From Paenibacillus sp. UNC499MF (GTDB lineage Bacteria > Bacillota > Bacilli > Paenibacillales > NBRC-103111): a DNA stretch of 64,000 nucleotides. The stretch is taken from assembly GCF_900107975.1 (NCBI RefSeq), contig NZ_FNVF01000003.1, forward strand, positions 129,155 through 193,154, in the 5' to 3' direction. Shown one piece after another: positions 32,806 through 41,095 of this stretch (position 1 is the first letter of the stretch; each line of letters begins with the position of its first letter). Below the pieces are notes generated by a model. That model saw only the letters and a program-made list of their open reading frames with translations. It was not told where the DNA came from and did no database searches. Position numbers and translations under genes: made by a program.

Positions 32806-32862
32806 AACATCATAAAGCAGCGTTAACGGATGACGGATTTCCATAAATAAAATTTTGCACTC

Positions 32863-32877
32863 GGCAAACAGTTTGTC
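32863..32877. promoter_or_regulatory. Second, inverted copy of the feo operator
   Basis: GGCAAACAGTTTGTC is a 7-1-7 near-palindrome whose complement GACAAACTGTTTGCC matches the promoter spacer apart from two extra A. It lies in the 5' untranslated region, 27 bases before feoA. The binding protein is unknown. Confidence 0.55.
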
Positions 32878-32903
32878 CGAAGGGAAAAAGAGAGGTGGAC
32901 CCT

Positions 32904-33158
32904 ATGTCTTTATCGGAATTGTCATTGGACCAGGTCAGTGTGGGAAGCGCCGTCCGGCTAAGCCGGATCGAAGTACAGGGAGGAATGCGCAGACGGCTCC
33001 TTGATCTCGGATTCGTTCCGGGAAACCGCGTGGAAGTGATCCAGCGCAGCCCACTCGGCGATCCTACCGCTTTCCGCGTCAGTAATACAACCATCGCGCT
33101 CCGGAAAGAAGAAAGCTCGCTCATTTACGCGGAGCCGGAAGGAGGCGACAGTCTGTGA
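32904..33158 (+). CDS. feoA: Ferrous iron transport protein A
   Basis: 84 residues from ATG 32904, 5 bases after AGAGGTGG (the in-frame GTG at 32895 is part of that site). It is a small SH3-like protein: GSAVRLSRIEVQGGMRRRLLDLGFVPGNRVEVIQRSPLGDPTAFRV is the usual FeoA core, with the DLGF and G-N-x-V-E-V strands. It modulates the FeoB channel. Its stop overlaps the start of the FeoB GTPase gene (GTGA). Confidence 0.93.
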   Translation: MSLSELSLDQVSVGSAVRLSRIEVQGGMRRRLLDLGFVPGNRVEVIQRSPLGDPTAFRVSNTTIALRKEESSLIYAEPEGGDSL

Positions 33159-33886
33159 AGAAATATACCGTAGCACTGGCCGGCAACCCGAATACCGGCA
33201 AAAGCACGCTGTTCAACCGGCTGACGGGACTTCGTCAGCATACGGGCAACTGGGCCGGCAAAACCGTGTTGACCGCGGAAGGCGAATTCGAGCGGAACGG
33301 AATCGCATACAAGCTCATCGACCTTCCCGGCACGTATTCCCTGTATTCGAATTCGGCGGATGAGGAAGCCGCGAGAGATTACATCATTTTCGAGCAGCCG
33401 GACGTCACGCTGGTCGTGCTCGACGCGACCTCGCTGGAGCGGAATTTGAATCTGGCGCTGCAGGTGCTGGAAATGACCAGCCGTACGGTAGTCTGCATCA
33501 ATCTGATGGATGAAGCCGAGAAGCTCGGCATCAAGATTGATCTGGATCGCATCCGCGAGAGGCTCGGCGTGCCCGTTGCCGCCATTTCCGCGCGCAACAA
33601 CAAAGGCATCGGCCCCATGCTCGATCTCGTCCAAAAGGTCGCGGAAGGCGTCATCCATCCCGAGCCCCCGCCTATCGCGTACAGCGAAGAAATCGAGCGG
33701 CAGGTGCGGGAATTGGAGCCGTTCGTCCGTGAGACGCTGGGCGCCCGCTTCCCGGCCCGCTGGATCGCGCTTCGTCTGCTGGACGGAGACGAGAACCTGC
33801 TCGCTTCGCTGAAGCAAAGGCTCGGCGAAGCTTCGGAGGCACAAGGACAGGGGGTAATGGGCTATGGCCACACCGCATGCAACTAA
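33155..33886 (+). CDS. feoB: FeoB GTPase domain as a separate protein
   Basis: 243 residues from GTG 33155. This is the soluble N-terminal domain of FeoB only: G1 GNPNTGKST (about 9-17), G2 Thr in NWAGKTV, G3 DLPGTYSL, G4 NLMDE, G5 SARNNKG, followed by part of the helical GDI-like region. It ends by a normal stop. The membrane half is in the next gene (+1 frame, 23-base overlap, own AGGGGG). Together (243 + 468 residues) they equal a normal FeoB, so this is a split gene. Confidence 0.9.
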   Translation: MKKYTVALAGNPNTGKSTLFNRLTGLRQHTGNWAGKTVLTAEGEFERNGIAYKLIDLPGTYSLYSNSADEEAARDYIIFEQPDVTLVVLDATSLERNLNLALQVLEMTSRTVVCINLMDEAEKLGIKIDLDRIRERLGVPVAAISARNNKGIGPMLDLVQKVAEGVIHPEPPPIAYSEEIERQVRELEPFVRETLGARFPARWIALRLLDGDENLLASLKQRLGEASEAQGQGVMGYGHTACN

Positions 33887-35270
33887 CCGGCCCGATCCGC
33901 TCGATTCGCTGTTGTCGATGGCGCAAACGATTACGGGCGGCAGCTCTATCCGGGACGGGATTGTAAGCGACATCTATAAAACAAGCCGCGAGATCTGCAG
34001 CGCGGCCGTCCGCTACGAGGACAGGAAAAAGCTTGCCAGCACGCACAAGCTAGACAAGATACTGACTTCCAAGCTGTGGGGTTATCCCATTATGTTTGCG
34101 GTGCTCGGCGCGATCTTCTGGATCACGATTGCCGGGGCCAACGTTCCATCCGGCTGGATCGCGGATTTCTTCGGTGTCATCGAAGGCTATCTGACGGCCG
34201 GATTCCAGGCCGTCCATGCCCCCGCATGGCTCCACGGCATCCTCGTACTCGGCTTTTTCCGGGGAACCGCCTGGGTGATCTCGGTTATGCTTCCCCCTAT
34301 GGCAATCTTCTTCCCGATTTTCGCGCTGCTCGAAAACTTCGGCTATCTGCCCCGGGTCGCGTTTAATATGGACCGCCTGTTCAAGAAGTCGGGCGGCCAC
34401 GGGAAACAAGCCCTGACGATGTCGATGGGCTTCGGCTGCAACGCGGCGGCCATCTTGTCCACGCGGATCATCGAATCTCCGCGCGAAAGAATGCTGGCCA
34501 TCCTGACGAACAACTTCGTCCCGTGCAACGGCCGCTGGCCTACGCTCATTTTGCTGTCGTCCCTGTTTATGGCGGCGGGTGCCGCAGGAGGATGGCAGAC
34601 GCTGGGAACCGCTCTGTTCGTCATGGGGCTCGTGCTGTTCGGGATAGTCGTCACCTTGACCGTGTCCTGGGTGCTGTCCAAAACGGCACTGCGCGGAGTG
34701 CCCACGCACTACACCCTGGAGCTTCCTCCTTACCGGAAACCCCAGATGTGGAAAACGATTCTGCTCGCCTCCCGCGACAAATCGTGGGCGGTGCTCAAAC
34801 GCGCCGTTATCGTGGCGGCCCCCGCGGGAATCATCACCTGGATTCTGGGCAACATCATGATCAACGAAACGAGCGTTCTTGCCCATACGGCGGCTTTCTT
34901 CGATCCGTTCGCCCATATGATCGGTCTGGACGGTTATATCGTCATGGCGTTTATACTCGGCCTGCCGGCCAATGAAATCGTCCTCCCCATTCTGCTCATG
35001 GGCTATATGTCTTCGGGCGCCATGGTCGATGCGGACGGGATGGACAATATCAAAGACCTTTTCCTGCAGCACGGCTGGACCTGGCTGACGGCTCTTAATA
35101 TGATGCTGTTTTCGCTGCTTCACTACCCTTGCGGCACGACCTTGTTCAATATTTATAAAGAAACCAAGAGTACGAAATGGACCGTTCTTTCGGCCCTTAT
35201 CCCCTTGGCCATCGCCATCCTCGTTACTTTCGCCACCGCGCAAGCGGCCCGTGCTTTCGGATGGGTATAA
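33864..35270 (+). CDS. feoB: FeoB membrane domain as a separate protein (Gate domains)
   Basis: 468 residues, ATG 33864 after AGGGGG. The first 70 residues include the end of the GDI helix region (IVSDIYKTSREICSAAVRYEDRKK). Then come about eight to ten helices with two nucleoside-recognition (Gate) motifs: MSMGFGCNAAAILSTRIIESPRERMLAIL and NNFVPCNGRWPTL, equivalents of the Cys-containing pore segments of FeoB. It forms the ferrous iron channel and must assemble with the separate GTPase. No feoC is present; a terminator follows. Confidence 0.9.
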   Translation: MATPHATNRPDPLDSLLSMAQTITGGSSIRDGIVSDIYKTSREICSAAVRYEDRKKLASTHKLDKILTSKLWGYPIMFAVLGAIFWITIAGANVPSGWIADFFGVIEGYLTAGFQAVHAPAWLHGILVLGFFRGTAWVISVMLPPMAIFFPIFALLENFGYLPRVAFNMDRLFKKSGGHGKQALTMSMGFGCNAAAILSTRIIESPRERMLAILTNNFVPCNGRWPTLILLSSLFMAAGAAGGWQTLGTALFVMGLVLFGIVVTLTVSWVLSKTALRGVPTHYTLELPPYRKPQMWKTILLASRDKSWAVLKRAVIVAAPAGIITWILGNIMINETSVLAHTAAFFDPFAHMIGLDGYIVMAFILGLPANEIVLPILLMGYMSSGAMVDADGMDNIKDLFLQHGWTWLTALNMMLFSLLHYPCGTTLFNIYKETKSTKWTVLSALIPLAIAILVTFATAQAARAFGWV

Positions 35271-35308
35271 CATTTTTATAGAAAAAGAGAACGGAAAGGA
35301 CTATACCG

Positions 35309-35364
35309 GTACCCATACACTGGACACCTTGAAAAAAGGTGCACGGCGTGCGGGTACTTTTTTT
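35309..35364 (+). terminator. Terminator of the feo operon
   Basis: GTACCC/GGGTAC outer arms and CACCTT/AAGGTG inner arms, followed by TTTTTTT. Confidence 0.7.
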
Positions 35365-35551
35365 GTAAACTAGAGTCAGTGATGGAGGCGAGAACATAAG
35401 CCAAATACATGTATTGAAGAAGAACGCTAAGGGCCATCCACAAGCCTTCATGTCGTACGTGTGGGTGAAAAATAGCCCCTCGCAAACACGCTCCCTATAA
35501 ACGTATGGCTGAGGATACACAAGAGCATCGGCCCCTCCCCAATGGAACCGA
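35365..35551. other. Intergenic segment, no gene supported
   Basis: Only a 28-codon frame without a ribosome binding site is seen (about 35411-35500). It could be a remnant; nothing can be identified. Confidence 0.3.
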
Positions 35552-35590
35552 AAAAAGATGATTCCCGTCCAATACAGGAATCATCTTAAT
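35552..35590 (-). terminator. Terminator after the anti-sigma gene
   Basis: Minus strand AAGATGATTCC-TGTATTGGAC-GGGAATCATCTT followed by TTTTT. Confidence 0.85.
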
Positions 35591-35673
35591 AAAGGCATTT
35601 TCAACTGTCCTTGAGCACTGTCTTTTTTTGTTGTTTGACATAGTTTGACGAGCTATTACAACAAGCGCATGGT

Positions 35674-36957
35674 TTATTTTTTGCTTTCTACAGGAATCGA
35701 AATTTTCTTATTATAGGTTTTAATATATTGTAATTCGTCCAGCAGCAGGAATTCCGGTATGTCCTTGGTGTTAAAAGAATACGTCTGCTCCCACATAATG
35801 TTACCGTTCTTCAGATCCCAAGGGCGTGAGGAGGAAATCTCTGATACGGGAACAACGCTGCCGCCAGCTTGGATGGATATATTGTCCTTTTCCAAGAAAA
35901 CAAATTGGTTTCTTGCGATTACGATATCATAGCCTGTATCGGTTTTTGTCACGTTTCGAATCCATAACTTTTCATGACCCACGTTGATCGAAAGATCTGA
36001 TGGCGAGGCAAGAGAGATGGGTTTTTCTATTTTCTGTATTCCTGTGAAATTTTCCAGCACAAGTTCAATGGACTGAATCTTGTCTGTTGGAAGCACATCG
36101 AATTTAAGTTCAAATTCAGGACTAGTCGCCTTCATTCCTAAGCTTTTCACTTCTGTTCCATTCACATAGAGCTTTGTTTCGTCTGAAAATCTCGGAGGTC
36201 CCTCTAATTCATAATGCCCTTTCACGATGGTTGAAGACGGCGAAGCTGTAATGGAGTCATAGTGAATCTTCCCCTGATCAACAGGAATGGTTTCAGAAAG
36301 GTCCTCTTTGATTATACTCTTCATCGCCTTATTTGCATCAAAGTCGAAGGAGATGGGATAGGATACTCGTTCCCCATTATCCAGCCGCTCATTTAATGTC
36401 AAGGTTAATGTTCTGGAGAATGGACTAACAGGCTCGAACTGGTGTACTCCAACAAACTGAGATTTGTCTTTGCCAGGATTGCCGCTTCCTCCTCGCGATT
36501 TGGAATCAGTCAAGAACCCTTTCAAATTACCGAATTGGTAGCGGATGAAATCTTCGTCGGTATATTCGGTTCCTGCAGGTCGATCGATGGTGTAGTACAA
36601 GGTAAATACATTATCGTCGGCGATAACGCCATTAATGGTAAAGACCGTTCCGTCTTTAAACGCTGTGCTTTTGTTTACCTGCTGCCCGTATCCTTGCTCT
36701 GTTAATTCAGAAAAACTAAGAGAGTTCAAATTGGCTCCATTAAACAGCTTACTTCCGTAATAAGCGAAGGCAGGGTATTCATATAAACCAACAATCATAA
36801 TGAGCGCTGCAACAGCTGATGCAACCCATGCCGCCGCTTTATTCATGTTTCTTTTTTTGGCGGGAATACGCTGAAGTGCATCCCGAAGCCTTCCTTCAAG
36901 TTCTGAGGGAGCCTGGACCCTTTTATACTCCTGTAATTTCTCCTCGATCGTTTTCAT
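35674..36957 (-). CDS. Membrane-anchored DUF4179-type protein, probable anti-sigma factor
   Basis: 427 residues, ATG 36957 after GGAGGT. A cytoplasmic N-terminus (about 1-40, basic, helical) precedes a single membrane helix (AAAWVASAVAALIMIVGLY, about 41-60), followed by a large extracytoplasmic beta-rich region of the DUF4179 type. This layout and the overlap of 35 bases with an ECF sigma gene make it the cognate anti-sigma factor or a sensor. No zinc-binding anti-sigma motif (HxxxCxxC) is seen in the cytoplasmic part. Confidence 0.8.
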   Translation of the reverse strand: MKTIEEKLQEYKRVQAPSELEGRLRDALQRIPAKKRNMNKAAAWVASAVAALIMIVGLYEYPAFAYYGSKLFNGANLNSLSFSELTEQGYGQQVNKSTAFKDGTVFTINGVIADDNVFTLYYTIDRPAGTEYTDEDFIRYQFGNLKGFLTDSKSRGGSGNPGKDKSQFVGVHQFEPVSPFSRTLTLTLNERLDNGERVSYPISFDFDANKAMKSIIKEDLSETIPVDQGKIHYDSITASPSSTIVKGHYELEGPPRFSDETKLYVNGTEVKSLGMKATSPEFELKFDVLPTDKIQSIELVLENFTGIQKIEKPISLASPSDLSINVGHEKLWIRNVTKTDTGYDIVIARNQFVFLEKDNISIQAGGSVVPVSEISSSRPWDLKNGNIMWEQTYSFNTKDIPEFLLLDELQYIKTYNKKISIPVESKK

Positions 36958-37486
36958 AACGATTACCTCCGATCATAGCTTTTAGTTTGTGTAGTCCTTG
37001 CGAGATTCTTGATTTGACGGTTCCTAGAGGCACACCGGTCATGTCCGCAATCGTCTGATACGGAAAATCATGAACATAGCGAAGTTCGATCGCTTCCCGT
37101 TGCGGGGCATTCAGATGGGATAGCAGCGTATGCATATCCAGTTCCGACTCAGTATGGTGATACGGATTATCGTCAGTGAATGCAGCAAGGGCTTCTTCTT
37201 GCTCGTCTTCCAGCGGGGAAAATCGCCCCTTTTTACGAAGTAATGTTTTGCACCGATTGACGAGAATGGTTTTGCTCCAGCTGTAGAATGCTTCGCTTTT
37301 TTGCAATTGATCAATCTTTTCGTACAGCGTGACAATCATGTCTTCCATGGCATCCATCGCATCATGCTCGTTCCCCATATAGGCATAGGCAAGACGATAA
37401 TAAGCGTCCTGATCGGCCATGATTAGTTGCAATAAAGCCTCTTTGTTGTCTTTTTTTGCTTGTTTGACAAGATGGCTTACTTTCAT
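36923..37486 (-). CDS. ECF-type RNA polymerase sigma factor
   Basis: 187 residues, ATG 37486 after AAAGGGGAG. Region 2 (AYYRLAYAYMGNEHDAMDAMEDMIVTLYEKIDQL ... FYSWSKTILVNRCKTLLRK) and region 4 (LPxREAIELRYVHDFPYQTIADMTGVPLGTVKSRI) are clear. In place of the usual D-x-x-Q-E-x-F it has DAMEDMIVTLY. It is the SigV/SigM-like group with a DUF4179 partner. The target promoters are not known; cell-envelope stress is the usual signal for this group. Confidence 0.92.
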   Translation of the reverse strand: MKVSHLVKQAKKDNKEALLQLIMADQDAYYRLAYAYMGNEHDAMDAMEDMIVTLYEKIDQLQKSEAFYSWSKTILVNRCKTLLRKKGRFSPLEDEQEEALAAFTDDNPYHHTESELDMHTLLSHLNAPQREAIELRYVHDFPYQTIADMTGVPLGTVKSRISQGLHKLKAMIGGNRYENDRGEITGV

Positions 37487-37755
37487 GTTCTCTCCCCTTT
37501 CATAGATAAGAGATCCCAGAGGTTACAAAAGTTCATTTTATGCAAAAAAAACTTTATCCCCCTATCATGGGGAAGTTACTACCTCCCTATGAGGTTGGGG
37601 AAGAAGATAAGGAAAAAGTCCACTTGCGCAAACACTAAGAGACACCGCCATAATCAGCCGTGCCTCCATCCGTCAGTATTCGTTTTTATAACAACCTTTG
37701 CAGATCTGCTGCGGCGAAGCGCCCCGTTTGCGGCAGCAGAGTAACAGCGGGATAT

Positions 37756-38940
37756 TTACGGAAGCGCAAGCTTCCCCATCACAGTCGGCCGCGATGCCCC
37801 CGTTGCCGATGGGAGATTGTTGGGAATGCCGCGCAGGAAGTCGTTGCCGAGCAGTGCGAAGATGATGGCCTCCTTGGCGTCATCGTGCACACCGAGCGCG
37901 CCCGAGGTCAGCACCTGCTGGTCCGGCAGAAGCTCCGCCAGCATCGACAGCAGCGTCCGGTTGTGAGCGCCCCCGCCGGAGACGATGACCTCGTCCACGC
38001 GGCACCGCGGGAACACGAACCGCCGGCAGCCTTCGGCAATCGTGGAGGCCGTGAACGCCGTGGCCGTCGCCACGATGTCCGCGTCCGCCAGTCCGAGGGC
38101 CTTCGCCCGCGCGACAAAATCGGCCGCGTACGCTTTGCCGAACACTTCGCGGCCGGTTGATTTGGGCGGCTTCAACGAGAAGTACGGATGTGTCATGGCG
38201 TCTGCGACAAGCCCTTCATCCGCACGTCCCTGCGCCGCCCACGAACCGCTTTCGTCATAGGAATGCCGGCCGCCCGACAGCTGATAGACCACCTGGTCGA
38301 TCACCATGTTGCCCGGCCCCGTGTCGAAAGCGAACACGTCGGACGGCCCCGCCTGAGGGGGCAGGACCGTGCAGTTGCCGATGCCGCCTATGTTTTGGAG
38401 CAGGCGGCCTTTCGTTTCATGGCGGAACAGGATGAGATCGCCATAAGGAACCAGCGGCGCGCCCTGTCCGCCGACCGCCATATCGGCCGGCCGGAAGTCG
38501 CCGACGACGGGGACACCCGTCCGCTTGGCGAGGACGGACAGGTCGCCGAGCTGGAGCGTCGAGCGGACGAGGTACGGATCCCCCGCGTCCTGCTCGGGGA
38601 TATGCCAGACCGTCTGCCCGTGGGAGGCGATAAACCCGATGCGGTCCATCGGCAGACCCGCTTCGCGCACCGCCTCCAGCGCGGCTTCCGCCATCCGCTC
38701 GGCGAGGAAGACGTTCATCCCGCAGACGAGCGCGACGTCCGAGCGGGCGACGGAGCAAAGATCCTTCAGCTTTTCCCGGAGCGCATCGTCGTAAGGTCTG
38801 CTGTAGAAATGCAGCAGTTCCATCCGGGTCTCCGTTCCGCTTCCCTTTATCCGCACAACCGCGGCATCGATTCCGTCGAGCGAAGTGCCGGACATCAGCC
38901 CGATAGCGGTTACTTCCTCTTCCTTTTTGCCGAGTATCAT
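37756..38940 (-). CDS. anmK: Anhydro-N-acetylmuramic acid kinase
   Basis: 394 residues from ATG 38940, GGGAGGGG 5 bases upstream. It hydrolyses the 1,6-anhydro bond of anhMurNAc and phosphorylates it, giving MurNAc-6-phosphate, the MurQ substrate. Motifs: GLMSGTSLDGIDAA (ATP-binding P-loop), IASHGQTVWHIP, VVGDFRPADMAVGGQGAPLVP with the catalytic Asp, NIGGIGN and AFDTGPGN. It is monocistronic, but its promoter carries an operator like those of murR and murQ, which links it to that regulon. Confidence 0.95.
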   Translation of the reverse strand: MILGKKEEEVTAIGLMSGTSLDGIDAAVVRIKGSGTETRMELLHFYSRPYDDALREKLKDLCSVARSDVALVCGMNVFLAERMAEAALEAVREAGLPMDRIGFIASHGQTVWHIPEQDAGDPYLVRSTLQLGDLSVLAKRTGVPVVGDFRPADMAVGGQGAPLVPYGDLILFRHETKGRLLQNIGGIGNCTVLPPQAGPSDVFAFDTGPGNMVIDQVVYQLSGGRHSYDESGSWAAQGRADEGLVADAMTHPYFSLKPPKSTGREVFGKAYAADFVARAKALGLADADIVATATAFTASTIAEGCRRFVFPRCRVDEVIVSGGGAHNRTLLSMLAELLPDQQVLTSGALGVHDDAKEAIIFALLGNDFLRGIPNNLPSATGASRPTVMGKLALP

Positions 38941-39015
38941 ATATACCCCTCCCAATTGTCGTCTCCGTGCCTCCGGACAATATGTGGAACAGGCGCACGG
39001 GTTCCGGTTGGCTTC

Positions 39016-39044
39016 ATTATAGAGGGGCAGAAATATTTTTTCAA
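39016..39044 (-). promoter_or_regulatory. anmK promoter overlapped by a MurR-like operator
   Basis: Minus strand TTGAAA (39044-39039), a 17-base spacer, TATAAT (39021-39016). The 15-mer TGAAAAAATATTTCT (39043-39029) overlaps the -35 and agrees with the murQ operator TGAAATAATATTTTA at 12 of 15 positions. Confidence 0.65.
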
Positions 39045-39161
39045 TCTAAACATGATTTATAAACTTTTATTTCACGCCTGCTTCTTATGGCCTCTTACCT
39101 GGACCCTTAGCATAACTTAAAAGACCCAGTCGAGAGATTCGCGTTTATCCGCCGCTTTCGT

Positions 39162-40607
39162 TCATTTCGACTTTTTCCGAAAAAACACATCCGCTTTCTC
39201 ACGGATAGAAAGGGCGGGTGTAAACACCCATTCCTCCCCGGAACCCGGGGCCGTTTCCGCTTGCACCTGCCCCCCTGTATTGTCTCCGGCTTTGTTCCAT
39301 TTGCGGATCATGATCCAGGTTACAAGCCCGATGGCGCCGATAAAGCCCAAGCTGACATAAAAGCCCGGGCGGCTGCCTTGATGCGCCAGCGTTCCGCTGA
39401 CGGCAAGCAAAATAAGCGCGATGCCCGCAAACCGCTTCGTTTGTCCCAGCGCCTTCAAGCGGAGCAGTTTTCCCGCCGTTATCAGTATAAACAGCCAGTT
39501 GTAGATAAGCAGCAGTCCGGCCGCGGTAGTAATGTATTCGTATACGCCCTCGGGCATGAGCAGGGCCAGCACGATCGAAGCCGCCATCCCGCAGGCTGTC
39601 AGGCCGAGCGCCGGGATCGGGAGATTTTTTTTCCAGCGGCGGGCGAAAAGCTTCGGGGCATCCTTATCTTCCGCTAATGTCACCAGCATGGTGGTTACCG
39701 CGAAAAGCGAAGCCACCATGGTGGAAAATCCGGCGATAATCAGCACCCCGTTAAACACGTGCGGGATAAACGGCAGCCGGTAATGGCTCAGCGCCAGCAC
39801 AAACGGGCTTTCTTTCGTATGGAAAACGCTCCAGGGGAGCAGCGTGACCGCCAGTCCGATCGACAACACATACACGACGGCGAGCAGGAGCAGCATGATT
39901 TTCCCCGCCTTTGGCGCTTCTTCCGGCTTCTGCAGCCTGAGGGCCATGAGGCCCATGATTTCGATGCCGCCGAATGCGTAGAAAGCGAAAATAAGCGAAG
40001 ACCAGAGGCCCGTCGCCCCCGCGGGAAACAGTGTCGAAGCTTCTGCGGGAAAACTCGGAGCCCGGCTTCCGCGGATGACGCCAAACAGGGCCAGCGCCGC
40101 AATAACGAGAAACATGACGATGGCGGAAATTTTGATCACGGCAAACAAATTTTCCATCCGTTCGAAACCTTTTGTGCCCAGCAGGATAATACCAAGCCCG
40201 AGAATGCCATATCCGGTCGCAAACACCCACATGGGAACGGACGGAAACCAGAAACGCGAAAACAGGGACAACGCCGTCAACTGGCTGCCCATGATGAGAA
40301 GCTCCGAACTCCAGTACACCCACCCGCTGCTAAAGCCGGCCCAGCGGCCGTATGCTTTTTTGGCATAAGAACGAAAAGAGCCCTTGATAGGGTCTGCGGC
40401 GGTCATTCTTGCCAGGACGTCGAATACCATGTAAGTTCCGAAGGCGGCCATCACGAACGAAATCAGCACGGCGGGGCCGCCGATCGTAATTGCCAGGCTG
40501 GAGCCGAGGAAATAGCCGGTTCCGATCGTAAAAGCGACGCCCAGCAGGGAGAGCTGCCACCATTTCAGCTTTTTTTCGTTTTCACCGGCCGTCTGTTTCT
40601 TTTCCAC
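39162..40607 (-). CDS. APC-family amino acid permease
   Basis: 481 residues with about 12 helices. TM1 has the helix-break motif LSLLGVAFTIGTGYFLGSSLAI typical of amino acid-polyamine-organocation transporters, and IKGSFRSYAKKAYGRWAGFSSGWVYW follows TM2. A charged C-terminal tail of about 50 residues is present. It resembles YbxG/YdgF-type permeases; the substrate is unknown. It is monocistronic and separated from anmK by 220 bases. Confidence 0.88.
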   Translation of the reverse strand: MEKKQTAGENEKKLKWWQLSLLGVAFTIGTGYFLGSSLAITIGGPAVLISFVMAAFGTYMVFDVLARMTAADPIKGSFRSYAKKAYGRWAGFSSGWVYWSSELLIMGSQLTALSLFSRFWFPSVPMWVFATGYGILGLGIILLGTKGFERMENLFAVIKISAIVMFLVIAALALFGVIRGSRAPSFPAEASTLFPAGATGLWSSLIFAFYAFGGIEIMGLMALRLQKPEEAPKAGKIMLLLLAVVYVLSIGLAVTLLPWSVFHTKESPFVLALSHYRLPFIPHVFNGVLIIAGFSTMVASLFAVTTMLVTLAEDKDAPKLFARRWKKNLPIPALGLTACGMAASIVLALLMPEGVYEYITTAAGLLLIYNWLFILITAGKLLRLKALGQTKRFAGIALILLAVSGTLAHQGSRPGFYVSLGFIGAIGLVTWIMIRKWNKAGDNTGGQVQAETAPGSGEEWVFTPALSIREKADVFFRKKSK

Positions 40608-40822
40608 GGAAGTCTCTCCTTTGTAAATGAGTCATACCTGTCTTTTAAGAAGAGTTCCCCTGCGGCAATCTTTGTATGCTGAATGAGACCTTGCCCTTCT
40701 GTAAGCACCCCATTCCCGGAGAATGGCCGCTTCCGTCCGCCATGTTACGGTGCTGTTAGCGATTGGCGCGCCGGTCCGCAGCAAAAAAACAACCGCCTGC
40801 ATAGTTGCAGACGGCCGCTGAG
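40608..40822. other. Intergenic region upstream of the minisatellite
   Basis: Contains the minus-strand promoter area of the permease. An open frame from 40683 forward has no ribosome binding site and runs into the repeat array; it is not taken as a gene. Confidence 0.4.
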
Positions 40823-41023
40823 CGGGTTTGGTGTTTTTCGCAGGCTTCGTTTCTTTTGCAGGTTTGGTGATGTTATGAGCTTCCGTTATGTTGTAGATTC
40901 CGTGTGTTTTGTTTGGTAGGTTACGGTATTTTACAGGTTAGGTCTCTATTGCAGGTTTCGGTGTTTTCGCAGGTACCGTGTGCTTTGCAGGTTTCGTTTG
41001 CAAGACAGGTCCATTGTATGGGT
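40823..41023. repeat. Degenerate 18-bp minisatellite, 11 units
   Basis: Eleven tandem units with consensus CAGGTTTCGTGTGTTTTG, starting at 40823, 40841, 40859, 40877, 40895, then after a 3-base insertion at 40916, 40934, 40952, 40970, 40988 and 41006. CAGG at the start and the T-rich second half are best conserved. It is not within a gene and has no CRISPR-like spacer structure. Confidence 0.85.
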
Positions 41024-41095
41024 CGTGGATCGGTAACGGATAGTTAATGGTTTTTGTGCTTATTTTTAATGAGGCTCTGACTTTACTATAGACCG

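Noticed and set aside
32395-32844. Minus-strand open frame of 149 codons across the feo upstream region
   Set aside because: It overlaps the phosphoesterase start and the feo promoter, lacks a ribosome binding site and reads as random sequence.
33864-33886. feoB frameshift pseudogene
   Set aside because: The second gene has its own ATG and ribosome binding site and both halves retain all key motifs, so a split gene is the better reading.
35411-35500. Possible transposase fragment after the feo operon
   Set aside because: The 28-codon frame has no recognisable transposase motif and no inverted repeats were found.
40683-40919. Forward open frame running into the 18-bp repeat array
   Set aside because: No start signal; the repeats are out of register after the 3-base insertion and the peptide is not plausible.
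40823-41023. CRISPR array
   Set aside because: Units are contiguous and degenerate, there are no spacers, and no cas genes are near.
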